This document shows positions 24,679-39,600 of a DNA stretch of 64,000 nt, in pieces. A program made the translations under genes and the position numbers. The notes beneath the pieces were generated by a model. The model saw only the letters and a list, made by a program, of their open reading frames with translations, was not told the DNA's origin and ran no database searches. Each line of letters begins with the position of its first letter. Within the stretch, counting starts at the first letter, position 1. This stretch comes from Choristoneura fumiferana (Eukaryota; Arthropoda; Insecta; Lepidoptera; Tortricidae), in NCBI RefSeq assembly GCF_025370935.1, contig NC_133481.1, positions 19,221,548 through 19,285,547 on the forward strand. Reading direction: 5' to 3'.

Positions 24679-27600
24679 CTGTAAAGAAAAAGTAAATATA
24701 ATTTTACTTTATCTATATTAATAATTTCGTACCGGTCTATGGTAGACTCGAACGAAATGCACATCAAATTGAAGAGCGTAAAAAATTAGTCAATCCGAGT
24801 CGACAACTTGTAGGTGGAAAATTCGGATTATCGAGTATTTTCAATAAAAAATGGAATAAATTACTAAGTATATATAATGGCGTTGTGAAGTAAACATGTC
24901 AATGTCATCACGTCAAAGTGGCGTTAGTGTCACGTCATCACGCGTCACGGGTGTCATAGGTTCGTATTTTGTTCTTCATTATGATCTCTTAGGTCTAATT
25001 TCTTTGATTATGAGACAGAAAATCATAGTTATTTGGTTAAATAAGATTTAAGAAAAATATCTACTGGTGCAATACCGATACATAGGTTAGCTGTGAAAGT
25101 ATATTAAGGCTGGGAATATACGTCAGATTTTTCGATAAATACGACAGTCTTTAGTGACAATTTTTTTTTTTACAAACTAATATCATTATGAGTCTACATT
25201 TTACCCGAGCGAAGCCGGGTTTTCATCTAGTTTATTAAAATTCCGCGGTTTTAGAAAATTTTAATGGGAGTTCCCAGAACTGACAGCGTGGATTTCATTA
25301 ACGTTGCGTATGAAACGGTAGTACCTTGTTTTGCCTAATAACTTTTTGCCTATTTTCGGTTTGCCTAATTTTAGATAAACTAATATTAGTTATCTAATGG
25401 CTCATTTTACCTAATTTACATTTTAGCGAGTCATTTTGTATAAACTTATTTCGTATACTGTTTGACTGACATAACTATTTTTCGTCCAACATAAGCTCTG
25501 TTCTGGCGCTTCGCCGGCCGCTACCGCGGCACGCTCGTTACGCTCGCTCGGCTCGCGCGCTGTTGTGATCGCAGTTCTAACCTAACCATCGAGAGACGTC
25601 ACACTCCTTTCGAACCACCTTTAACCCTTAGCTGTCGCTAGTGTGCTGCATAAGTAGCGTAGTAGAAATAAGCAACCTGAGATATGTATGCATAGGAAAA
25701 ATTCGTGTTAAGATTACTGTCCAGCGGTGGTGTAGGGTATAGCACGCAGCACGGATTGCTGAGGACATGGGTTCGATTCCCAGCGCTGGTCTATTTTTCT
25801 GGTTTTTCTGTGCATCCATGTCTCAGTTTGTACTTTCGAGTAGGCTAGTTATCAGTATACGCCCGCGGCTTCATCCTAATTGCAGAAATGTCAAAAAGGC
25901 AAAAAAACGAGTTGTCTTTTTTATTTGTACTCAATGTTAATCCAAGAAAAGATTGACTGTAGAATACTTGAAGAATCTATGGGAGGCCATATAGCACGGA
26001 GAACAGATGGCCGTTGGGGCAAATTAGTTCTCGAACGGAGGCCGCGGATCGGCAAGCACAGCGTAGGACGTCCACTAACGAGATGGACAGATGACGGTGT
26101 TAAAGCTGCGGGTTTACGGCGGATGGGGGGCACTTCCAACCGAAGCAGCTGGAAGTCTATTGGGGAGGCCTGCTTATGTCCAACAGTCGACGTCCTATGA
26201 CTTATATGATATCAAATCATTGTACAGTCAAGTTCATAAACATGTGAGCAAAAATTTGATCACAAATATCTGAACACGACTCTATTGTTAACAGCGTAGA
26301 AGCGTGTTCAGATATTTTTGATCAAATTTTTGCTCACAAGTTTATCAACTCGTCTGTACTCAGTATAAGAGTACAGTGAACTTGATTCTATAAGATGTCC
26401 TGATATTTTTTTTTTATTATCCGCACCTTTTTATTTTTCTGTTTTTTTTTATCTGACATTTTCATATTATCTGACTACATATATATTTTATTTTTTTATA
26501 CATTGACATATTTATGTTCTTATTAATTATGTTTTTTTTTATTTATATTAGGTTTTCATTGTAATTTTATTTTTCTTGGTGATCTTTTTGAGAATTCTTA
26601 CTTATTATAATAAACGCGAAAGTTTGTATGGATGGATCTTTGGATGCTTGTTAGTTAACCCTTTCACGCAAAAACTACTGAACGGATTTGCATGAAATTT
26701 GGCATACAGGTAATACATACCCTGGATTAACATATAGGCTACTCTTTATCCCGAAATAATGTATGGTTCCTGTGGGATCAAAAATGGTTTAAGCTACATA
26801 GCAATTCTGCGCGAGCGAAGCAGCGGGCAAAAGCTAGTTCTTCATATTTTTGACATGTCTGAAATGTGTGATTTTCATTAAGAAATAAGTCTTTCTATCC
26901 ACGTCTATGATGATGATGAGAATACTTACGGTGAGCGCATAGAGACCGTACGGCATGCCGTACCGGAGGTTAAGCGCGAACCGGGCCATCCGGGCGTACT
27001 CCGGGGTCACACGGACCTCCTGCCGGAACCAGAACATCGGCACCAGCACGTCTTCATCCGGCAGCTGGTTGTTTATACTATAAAAACAATAAATTAAGAA
27101 ACAAAAAAAACTCTGCTGTCAAACTGCTAAAAAGAAGAAAACAATCCTACTCGTAGTGGTCTAGAACTTCCTAAATTGAAAATACAAACTGAAATATAGA
27201 TGCACAGAAAACCAGAAAAATAAGACCATCACTGGGAATCGAACCCAGGTCCTCGGTATTCCGTACCGCGTGCTATACCGCTACATCCACTGATGGTCAA
27301 CGGTACGACACGAATTTCCCCTATGCACCTCATACGATTCGATTCGAGGACCTGGGTTCGATTCCCAGTGATGGTCTTATTTTTCTGGTTTTTCTGTGCA
27401 CTATATTTCAGTTTGTATTTTCAATTTAGGTTTTACGGGATGACCGTAAAAGTAAAAATTTGGAATTAAAATAAAATAAACAAAAAGATTCCAAAAAACC
27501 AATCTTAATTCCCATAAATGTCAAAATTTAAAAAGTTCATGATTCAATCCACGTTGACGCTCCTATCGGGCAGTCGGGCAAAAGCCGGTTTAGATATTAG

Positions 27601-30600
27601 TAGTTTTAAATATTATGGATTATAATGTATTTTAATTATTGTATGGGCCAAGTTGCCTTAATACATGGATTTATGCGAGTCGATTTTATTGTGCCTCCTA
27701 TATTTTAACCACATGTCTTACAGGTTTCCTTGTAATCTATAAGTCATAGAAATACTCGTATTTACAGTATTTCTTTTCAAAATTTTTAGCCCAGTAATAT
27801 TCGAGTTAGGGGGGCGGGGTGAGGGGGGGCGGTATGGTCAATTTCGCTTTTTCTTAAAGAACTTGAAGACTATTTATGTTATTTATTTATCTAGAGAAGG
27901 TCACAACAAGCTCTTTCATTTGATATGTCACACCATACACATAAGTAACAGCATAGATCGCAAGATTTTTTAATTTCTATTTTTCATTTTTTTTATGTAA
28001 GACCTTCCTGTACTGTATTCTGACAAATAAATATTTTTGACTGACTTCGCCCAGAATTAACTTGCCCTTGTTTAAAATTCATTTATTTCTGTACAAACAT
28101 TACAAATCAATTAAGCATATGTCGAGCAGTAATCTTTCGGATGATGATGATGATGATGATGAAACCGTGACTCACCTAACACCAGATATGTGTCGCACAA
28201 GCAAGTTGATCTGCAGCTGCGCGGCCACACTGAGCGGCATGCCCGTGAACATTTCCAGCGCCAGCCTGAAGTTGTGCTCTCTGAAAAAAAAATACTGTCT
28301 AATCCCAAGTTCTAAATTCGAAGTTGGTATCATACCGTCCCTCTTACACTGCTATTAAAAAACAAAAGTATGACTACTCCCAAATTCTAAATTTTAATTA
28401 CGAATGATAACATCCCTCCATTCTGCTATTAAAATAAAAACCCCACAAAAAAAACGCCGCAAAAATAAAAATATAAATGCCCGAAAAAAAAACGCCGCTA
28501 AAAAAGACAACTAAAAATTAAAAAATAATTATGCACTACCTAGCTGTTGCCCGCGACTTCATAAGCGTCGTCGGTGTCGGGGGACCGCTAATGTTAACAC
28601 GAAACTAAAGTACATATGTTGTATTTTTTAAAGTATTAACTTAGCGGTCCCCGACACCGACGACGCTTAGATAAAAAAATATTACTAGATACTTATACTA
28701 ATTAACTTAGGCTAACTTTGCGGGAAATCAGCATAGTCCCCGCGGGATAGGGCTAAACAAATTCTTCGCAGATGAAGTCGCGGGCAACAGCTAGGTAGTG
28801 CATAACTATTTTTTAATTTATAGTTGTCTTTTTTAGCGGCGCTTTTTTCGGGCGTTTTTATTTTTATTTTTTACTGGCGTTTTTTTATGTCGGGGGTTTT
28901 TTTAATTTTTAATTTAAGTTTTTTATTCCATGTTTTTTTAAACTTTGATATATTATTTTTTTTAAGGTACTAGTGTGTTGGATATCCTGGCTGCAGCATC
29001 AGCTCATCTTGTTGCCACCACTGCATTGTACGTAGAATCAAATACTGATCAAAAGGAATCAAACACGACATATCTGCTATTATTTTTTCAAGAGTATACT
29101 GGTGTGCTGGATATCCTGGCTGCAGCACCAGCTCGTCGTGTTGCACCACTGCATTGTATGTAGAATCAATAACTGATCGAAACGAAGTGTTTTACCTACT
29201 AGTGTTCTGGATATCCTGGCTGCAGCATCAGGCCCGAGAAAGGGCCGAGAATAATCTTGCCTAGTTATATAGCATATATGGGTGTTTCAAATTTTGGTCC
29301 CAAATATGTTTGTAAGTAAAGTAAATACCCGTTATGCGTGTAAGATTCCTACCGCAGCGGACAAAAGAGCTGATGATCTTGAAACGGCTGAACCGATTTT
29401 GATAAAAACATATCTAAGAACCATCGCTAGAAAACCTGCTTTCAAATAATAAAAAAACCGCATTCAAATCGATCCACCCGTTTAAGGGCTACAGTGCCAC
29501 AGACAGACACACAGGCACACATAGCGGTCAAACTTATAACACCCCTTTTTTGAGTCGGGGGTTAAAAAAACTATGTAAAAGTTCCAAATTCGAAGTTCGT
29601 ATCATACCGACCATCGTCGCTCTTACTCTCCTACTAGCGTGAGCGAAGGGGCACGATTCGATATCCGAATTTCATATCTTGATAAAAGTATCCTATGTTT
29701 TTAATACAGGTTATAAACTAACTTTTTGCCAAATTTCATCTAAATCCATCCAGCCGTTTCAGCGTGAAGTAACAAACATACTGGCTCACTCACTCACAAA
29801 CTTTCTCATTTATAATATGAATATAGTAGGATGATATTCCTTTCTTGAAGGACAAAGGGATCAGTCCATGCAGCTAATTCTTGTCTGCATGTTCTTTTTT
29901 TATTGATATACACGTAATTTTTTTCCCTCGCTTTACTTTGCATATTTTTGCAAAAAGCCGTGGTGGCCTAGTGGTTTGACCTATCGCCTCTCAAACAGTT
30001 CAAACCCCGGCTCGCACCTCTAAGTATTTCCAAATTCATGTGCGGAATTACATTTGAAATTTACCACGAGCTTTGCGGTGAAGGAAAACATCGTGAGGAA
30101 ACCTGCACAAACCTGCGAAGCAATTCAATGGTGCGTGTGAAGTTCCCAATCCGCATTGGGCCCGCGTGGGAACTGTGGTCCAAGCCCTCTTGTCTGAGAG
30201 GAGGCCTGTGCCCAGCAGTGGGACGTATATAGGCTGGGATAATGACTTTGCATATTTTTTTTTTTGGAAGCAACACGTAACTACCACACCTTTTCATAAA
30301 GAATTTCACTAAGATTTCTTAGGAACATTTGTATGGGAGTCAACATGACATTAGTAGCACAAAGGTTCCAACCCTGGTACGTGATTTAGTTTCCCTGACT
30401 GTGTGTGAATTTTGCGATATTAAAAAAAAACACAAACTACTTCTAGCCAGTACTACTCATTTCGTGCTCAGCTTGAGGCATCATCAGAAAATTTGGACTC
30501 ACTCTGTAGGATCCATCCCCTCGATTTTATCAGGGTAGTAAGGGTCAGAGTGCAGGAAGTGCGGTAGGGACACGAAGGCCGGGGCTCCGTAGCGGCACAA

Positions 30601-33600
30601 GGACACATTCAGGGCTCCCGGCGGCAAGCAGTTGCGGTCGCGGACCTCGTCGCAATAACATGCCTGGAAGGTTGAAGGAATATTGTTATTTATTGAACTG
30701 ATAACAACTACTTAATTTACTTTTGCTCTTACACTGTATTATCACCACACTGCCTTGTCGCATTTCCAATTCAATCAGAGCTTATCTGGTTTGTAGTTTA
30801 TTTGCTAAAAGTGGAAATAGTAGATTGTGCAACAAGAGCATAAAACAAAGTAAAAATCAAAAAAGTCAAAATATTTTTATTCAATTTAAGCTATAACAAG
30901 CACTTATGAATGTCAAAAAAAATCTACCACCGGTTCGGAAAAACTTCTGTTGAGAAGAATCCGGCAAGAAACTCAACGAGGTATATTTTTTTTTAAACAG
31001 ATTTACAATCAATCAGTCAATCAAACAAGCCATTTTACCCAAGAAGTTCATAAAGCCACCAGAGCCGGTACGGCGAGGGTGGAAAGACACGTCGAGGGGA
31101 AAACGGGATTAATGCTCGAGTAACACTCTGCTTTTCACTTCGATGGCGAGGAAATGAAATAACAACAGTGGAAACAACTGCTCACTTAGCATGTACACCT
31201 TTTATTTTTCATGCATTACTATATAATTACATTGTTTTAGTTTTATTCATTTATTTTGAGTGATTTGGTTGATTTTTAGGCTTATATAAATTAAAAATTA
31301 TTAAAAAAATATGTAAAAACTTTTTTGTTTCTGGCTGTTGAGAACACCTTTTATTTGATTACCTTAGTCTTAGACGAAGATTTTACTTTATGCAATAGAG
31401 CATAAAAACTCATTTTATGTCGCCTAGATCCAGCATAAACAGGAACTTTACGAGCATGAGAAGTGAAATGTTATTCTTTCTTTCTCTCTATCTATCTACC
31501 TTACAAGGATTGATGTTAACTTTAAGAGCTTTTGTTACATGTATTTTTTTTTCTATAAGAGGGTGTAAACGAGCGGGTCACCTGATGGGAAGCAATTACC
31601 GCCGCCCATGAACACCTGTCAACACGAGGGGTATCACAGGTGCGTTGCCGGCCCTTTGAGAGACTGATAGGCTCGTTTTTTAAAGATCCCTAAGTTGTAC
31701 CGCTCCGGAAACACTGTCACAGGAAGCTGGTTCCACACTTTAGTCGTGCGTAAATACAATACAATACAATCTTCAGAGCAACACAACACCGCTCACATGC
31801 TACCAGATGTCAGACTACCTGAGGCTAAAAATGACTTCAATGTTATCTCTTCTTTTCTATGTTTTCATCTCGGTATTAATCAGCTTTCCACCCTTGATTC
31901 ATAAAATAACCGGGGATGATCATACCGCGATCATATCTTACCATCCTGGGGTAGTTGTATCCGTTGTCGAACACAGACATATTGGCGGCATACTGCACTC
32001 CGTCGATCCCATCTACGCGGACGTCCTTGTCTACCCCCAGAGTCAAGTACCTGGAAAAAAGAGACAACTATAAGTACCACGGAATTATATGCCAAGGAAA
32101 TTTAGTGAAATCCAAGCGGGGGCCGTATCACCGAGGTAAGGCGCTTTTAATTTATTCAAGTGAATGTATAACGGCTTTAATAAAATTTGCATCCTAATTC
32201 AGACCTCAATAGGAGTAAGTAGAATTCTACGATAATTTTGAATATGAAACCACCGTGAGACTCACTCATATATGATGTTCTACGATAATCTACGAACATT
32301 TTCGAGCTAGACCGATACATAATATATTTATTGCAACGTAGAGTCGAAATCAAGCGACATGCACAATAGGGTGGAACTATTTTTTTCCATAAAAACAATT
32401 AAAAATAATTAATTAGAAAGTCAAATAAATAAAATGAAATCTTTTTTTTTCTCCATACATAGACGCTCCAGCCTAATGCGCATGCGCCATTGTCACAATG
32501 ATTAAACGATTTACGGAGTCGATAGTGGATAAATACGGTGATGATATAATATTAATCTAAATGCACTTATTATTGCAGATTAAACATACATTGTATAGCA
32601 ATGGCTAATGTATATTCCAAGCAGAGCAGGCTTTCCAGGCGACCAGACTAGCATCCCGCCAGCTTGATTTCTCGTTTTTTTTTTTAATTTTATTCATGTC
32701 ATGTTTGAGAAAAGCACTATACAAGCCTCGGCCGGAACGTGGGGTAGCCGGCCATTTGTTCGTCCCCGTCTATCCCACTAGTCCCATTGAGTTGTCCCAT
32801 TGATGGGACAACTGAGACGATTACGTCCCAGTAGTCCCATGGGACAAGTGGCACTAATATTTTCATCCCAAAAGTCCCATTACCGTTATCACAGTGTAGT
32901 TCCAAATTCGGGCTATGCCCTAATTTTAGTCTACATTCCGAAAATCGGTCAGTACCTCGTATGAACAACAACGATTATACAGCAATTTGAATACTATCAA
33001 AGTAGGCCCTAGTTCATTTAAGTCATCCTGTTTCACGGTATTTAATACAATCTAGATCTAGATATTACAAGTATTTATTACCTAAAGGTCGTCAGAATAA
33101 TGACAATAAAAAATAATCAGAGAAATCTTTAATTACCTACGTCATATGAGCTGACATTTATTACGATTAGTTTACTATCTATGTATGGCATTAACATAAC
33201 ACAGATAGTTCATAAGCTTTACGGTAGGTGGCGCAACTAAGTCATTTTTACGGAACCCTAGTCCGGACAAGTTCTCAGTGCTGCTCAGATCCTAGTTCTG
33301 TCCTAGTTCAATCTTTTTCTTAGTTTTACTACATAAATATGTAGCGACTTATAGATCAATGTCATTCATGACCAGGGATCGGACGAATTTACGTTATTGT
33401 TCGCAATAATGTCTAAATGACTTAAAATTATTTATAGCTTTATTAATTAATATAACTCACGCTCTCGCGATTCTTTCACTCTTTGGGCTGCTGAACTTTT
33501 TCACTCTATGCTACCGTAAGTTATGTTGATTTTTTTAATATACACCGTGTTTTTCATGGGTTTCTGTTAACTTCGACAGACGGCTCAGTTCGTTGATAGA

Positions 33601-36600
33601 AGCAGCTTGCTAATCAACTATAAACCTAATTTGTCAAAAACATACTTAAAATAACTTGACAGTCATCGTTAAACGTCAAATTGTTAAATTCACAAACTTT
33701 ACGAGTGACATTGACATTATACATAAGAGAGACATTAAAAAAAACTCACTTTTTTAACCTGCTTTTGTTCAATAATTATGTGGAAATTAATTAATTATTA
33801 AGTACCATTATGCTGTTATAATTATCTTAATGCCAGATTATCTTTTAAACAGTAAGACACAAATGTCTAATGTCTTGGAAAGTTTATTCATTTGACCTAT
33901 TGAAACATGCAATTCATGCACCTAACCTACCACTGATACCGACATAATATTAAGCAGAGTTAGAAATGTCGCGCCAAGTTCAATAGTCCATATTTATTTT
34001 TTCCCGCAGGATGGCCTTTCTTTTATTCAATTAATATAATTAAAATACAAATATTCTGTATTAATATACATATGTACTGATAAGATAATGTCATTTATTA
34101 CGTTTATCATTAATCACTACATTTGGAAAGTCGTGGAAAAAATCCTAGTGAATCGGCTTACGATTAATCCTCTGTGCATTGAAATGTTTCAAAATAGTAA
34201 CCGATTGCGTAAAGACCATACATGAAACGTTTAGGTAATTACCTAAATGTAAACAAAACAACGTCAATTGGTGTCTTAAATCTATCTAAACATTTACATT
34301 TCTGTATTTGAATACACCAGTCTAGTTTGTATTACAATGATAGATAAGTAAAATGTTTCAAATCCTTGAATGTACCAAATCTGGTAGCTGAAGTTTGTTT
34401 ACATTTAGTTAAATACCTATCCAAACCAAGTATAGGTATAGTGAACCAATTTGAATCCCACGCCACCATGGAACTTTATCTTAGTAAACAATTCTATTTG
34501 TCTATACATGACAACGCTTACTGAGTAAATATCACTATGACAAGGTACTGTAGCCTCCTGAAGTACACCATATAAATATTTTGAAAAAAAAAATTGACAA
34601 TGCTTTATTCATTTTATTTACAGTCCATCTTTTTTACACACACACGTATACACTTATTATACTAATTAAAAAAACATATTCGTTTCGCTTGTGGCGTAAA
34701 TAAAATGAGCGCGAGCACGTCCCGCGAGCGATCCCAGGCAGTGCGCGGCAACCACTGAATAACACACTCTAGGGGGCCCCAGACATCTACCTGTAGCGGA
34801 GAACAAAATCGCGGAGTGAGCCGCGCCTGCCAATACCTACATTAAACCGTCTGTTAAGTTAAAAACTAAAAAGGACGCATGTTTAAAAAATACATTAGAT
34901 TAAAATTTCGGTATAAGTTTCGGTCGACTGATACTCAACCGAATTTCGGTTGCAAATATAATTTCGGTCAGAAATTAAAATTCTCGTATAAGTAATCTAA
35001 GGACTTACGTGCATATATCGGACGCGAAAATCTCCACTTCGGGCTGTCCCAGCTCTGGGGCCCACAGCTCTCCCGTGGACCCCCTGACCTCTCCACACTC
35101 GTCCCTGTACAGGGTCCGATTGGAGTGACGCCACTTCACTATGTTGCCAAGCTCCGAGAATTCAGCAGCTCCTGTGTTCATGAGGAATACGCCATCGTAT
35201 TCGAGGGAACCGTTGCGCTGAAAAAGGACCGTTTTGAGAATGAACTCGTAGATGGTTCGAAACGGAGTTTTTATTAGTGTAAGATACGTTGCAATTAAAT
35301 AAATACTGAAATGCATTTTCTGTGGCGTTTATGGTTTGTGGCGTGTATGTATGACGATTTATGTGAAAGTGGTAGGTGGGTTCTGCGTGATAAGTCATAT
35401 GTGTCGGACAGACGTAGTTACCGTGCACGTGTGGTAGTGGTAAAACAAGGCAAAAAGGTTTTAGTTCATTGATATAAAGTGCATATCCACAGTTAAGAAG
35501 GTAACGCCTGAATCAACAAATTTAAAAAAAACTTTCTCTGTTTGCCCTGGACTGAATTCGAATCTCTTAAAAAAAAAGCATAGATTCCATTGAGCATCCA
35601 GTCGAATAAAAAAAAACACAAACATTCGTATTGTTCATACAAATATCTGCCCCGGCCGGGAATCGAACCCGGAACCTCAAGTTTCGTAGTCAGGTTCTCT
35701 AACCACTTGACATTATCACTATCCCGCGAGAACTTTGCAATTTTCTGTTATAAAATCCTATGTCCTTCCCGCAGGGTGTCATACTAAATTACATTTAAAT
35801 TGGTTCAACAGTTGAAGCGTGAATAGGTTACAGACAGACTAACATACTTCCGCATTTATAACATTAGGCAGCAAAGCGAGTTGGAGTTCTGAGGTTTCGG
35901 TTTAATAATTAACACTTTGTAAGTATACAAAACTATCTCAAAATCGTCAATTTACGTAAAAGGGCTTTTATGACCACATAATTTCTTGGTTATTGTGATC
36001 AAAATACGATTCGGTATATAGTGAGCCCTTAAAAAGTGCTTTTTTCCAGTTTTCGCTCGCGCGGAGCTCGGTCGCCCTGGTGCTATCTTTTACACGCGCC
36101 TTAGCGGCTGTTAATTAATTATTGTGTAATAAATAAAAACCTTTATCTGGTAATAACAAAAGTATAATGAGATAATCTGTTTCTTATCGGCGCTTGGCGC
36201 GTCTTTCGGATTGGCTTCGAAAGAATTTTACATGTTTTTCAAAGGGAGTTGGTAAGTTGTTAGCGTGCTTTCTTTATAACTCCCGACATTACGTTTTCGA
36301 TCGGGTACAATTGAAAAAAAAAACTCTTATCAAAGGCACTTCACATTTTTCAACTCCATATCCCAAAAACTATACCCGCACGAAGCCTGAGCGCGTCGCT
36401 AATGGTGAATGTATCATAGATAATATATAAACCTTCCTTAGTTCAAAAAATCTAAACGTATAGACTTCGGGGGTGACACTCTTTCCCGGCCCGGATAATA
36501 CCGACATGGAAATAGCGACCCTGTTTTTCGTGTACACGCCCATAGAAGCTCCTGTCATTTTCTATGGGCGTGTACACGAAAAACAGGGCCGGTATTTCCA

Positions 36601-39600
36601 TGTCGGTGTTATCCGGGCCGGGAAAGAGTATCACCCGACTTCGGGAAGTGATGATTGTTTTTTTGGAGTATTTTTGTATTTTTTATTTCAACTCCAAATT
36701 TTTTACTTTTACGGGTATCCCGTGCACCATATCGAAAAGCAGCGTTAAGTAGCGTAGTAGATAAAAAGCAACCTGAAATATGTATGCATAGGAAAAATTC
36801 GTGTCTAGATTCCTATGTCCAGCGGTGGTGTAGGGGTTATAGCACGCAGCACGGATTGCTGAGGACCTGGGTTTGATTCCCATTGCATCGATGTCTCAGT
36901 TTGTATTTTCTGTTCGGGAAGTGACTTGGATTATTCGCGGTTGTTCCTTTGGCTATTCCTTCGATGGAACTATTGCCGTTTTTTTCGCACTAGCTCCTTC
37001 ACAAGACTTGAAGGAAGAACTGCGTTTATTTTGTCGCTCTTGTTCCTTTGCAAAAACTGAAGGTGCTACTACGAAAGGAACAAACGCGAAAAAATGAACG
37101 CACTTCTTCCTTCCAGTCTTGTGAAGGAACCAATGCGAAAAAAAAACCGCAATAGTTCCATCGAAGGAACAGCCAAAGGAACAACCGCGAATAATCCCGT
37201 GACTTTATATTATACTATACTAGCGTTTACCCGCGGCTTCGCACGCGTAAATCATTAGATACAGCAGTTGAATTGAAATTCCGGGATTTTATTAAATTCT
37301 CGTGGGAATTCCCTAAAATTACATCGTGGTTTTCATTGACGTTAAATTAAAACACCCATGCCAAATTTCATGACTCTATATACCCAGCGGTTGTTATTTC
37401 GAGATTTTATCCCTATCCCGTGGGAACATCGGGATAAAAAGTATAGCCTATGTGTTATTCCAGACGTCCATACCAAATTTCATGACTTTAAGCCCAGCGG
37501 TTGTTATTTAGAGATTTTATCCCTATCCCGTCCAGGTTATAAACTAACTTATTGCCAAATTTCATCCAAATCCGTCAAGCCGTTTCAGCGTGAAGAAGTA
37601 AAAACATACTCACTCACTCTCAAACTTTCACATCCTACTAATATTATAAATGTGAAAGTTTGTGAGTGAGTGAGTATGTTTGTTACTTCTTTACGCTGAA
37701 ACGGCTGGACGGATTTAGATGAAATTTGGCAAAAAGTTAGTTTATAACCTGGATTAAAATATAGAATACTTTTTAATCCCGATATTCCTACGGGATAGCG
37801 ATAAAATCTCTAAATTACAACCGCTGGGCTTAGAGTCGTGAAATTTGGTATGTAGATAGCTGGACATCTGGAATAACACATAGGCTACTTTTTATCCCGA
37901 TACTCCCACGGGATAGGAATAAAATCTCGAAATAAAAACTGCTGGGCTTGGAGTCATGAAATTTGCCATGGGTGTTTTTATTTAACGTCAATGGAACCAC
38001 GATGTAATTTTAGGGAATTCCCACGAGAATTTAATAAAATCCCGGAATTTCAATTCAACTGCTGTATCTAATGATTTACGCGTGCGAAGCCGCGGGTAAA
38101 CGCTAGTTCATAATATTAGTAGAATGAAAGATATAAATAACAATTATATGAGGCCATTAGTAGACCTGTAAATTAACGAACCGCCTTGATTAAATAGGTC
38201 GAAATATCCCTGCTGTAGCAGGGAGTTAACCGCCGCTACCAACTGATTGCTGAGTCCTCAAAAACCACAACACACCGGGACCGAGGACCATTTAACAGGC
38301 CCACGTCCGCATCGATCAGCTGTTGCACAAAACGCATTTGATAACCCATTACGTGATAAATTACGTTTGCGTTTCGCGTAACGCGCATTCCTCGAACACT
38401 TTCGCCTATTAAATAATGAAGCATAAGGAATGTAATACGAGTATTTGCAAGTGAATCAGACGAAGGAGATTTAAGGGGGGGAAGGCCAGTTAAAAAAAAG
38501 GCGCACCGAGGATTCCGTACAAAATTATAGGTATCTATGAATACCCAGTGTTAACAAGGATCTCTTCTAAGCGAAATGTACGCAGTGTAGGATCATTTTA
38601 AATGGTTAGGTACTGAGTTAGACAGAGAGACATAAAAACATAGGGTTTTCAGACTTTTCTTGTTGGTCGTGCTAAGTATAGGAGCTACCTTCATACTTAC
38701 CATAATCCATACTAATATTATAAATGCGAAAGTGTGTGTCTGTATAGATATACACGGACCGACGTGATTTTTGGCATAGAGATAGTTTATGGGCCAAAGA
38801 GTGACATAGGCTACTTTTCATCCCGGAAAAATGCACAGTTCCCGAGGGAACAGCGCGCGATAACCGAATTCCACGCGGGTGAAGCCGAGGGCAAAAGCTA
38901 GTAATATCATAATACCAAATTTCAAGTTTTTAGGAAAACCGGAAGTACCCTATAGACTTTTCAATAAAAGCAATTTGTATGGCAACACGGCAAAACCTTT
39001 TTATAATGACTGTATCTGATTGGGTTAGCTTATTTAGAAAATACATTTTACTCGGCAAAAACATAACACTTTCGGGCAGTCGGGTAAAAACAATTGAATA
39101 TCGCCGGGCAGATTTGACAATGCGCAATGAGGTTGTTTAAAACGATGACTCGTTGAAATAGGTACCATGACAACAGTGCTCAATAATCATCACAATTTTT
39201 CTAATCTGTTTAACCGTTTTACATACATTTCATATTTTAGTTACATAATTTCTTAACAGATGGTGTGAGATGTACTAATTTTGTAGTTCTGTTTTACAAC
39301 CTCTTTATAGATGGTGCTAGTTGCACACATTTTATATATTTTTAGTTTAATTTCCACCCGTAAGATGTCACTATCAAGTGCAGTCACCATTCTACATCAC
39401 GCTTTTAAGATTTTTCTTGTTTTCATGGCATTACCGACAAAGGTCTACGTTTTTTATCCCCATAATCCTAGTAAGCCACAGTACTGTATCATTATAATTT
39501 AGCAGTAGTAAAGTGAAGTGATTCAGAAGACAGTGGTATTATTTCTTGGGACCTTGTGGCGTTAACAAATCTCTATACGATAAAAATAACTATAGTGTGA

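Noticed and set aside
35162..35428. 88-codon frame overlapping a receptor exon
   Set aside because: It is a shadow of the exon at 35217-35009 in another frame plus intron sequence.
36463..36645. Both strands of this palindrome read as 60-90 codon proteins with the same text
   Set aside because: The similarity is due to palindromic DNA. There are no start contexts or homologous family, so it is not a gene pair.
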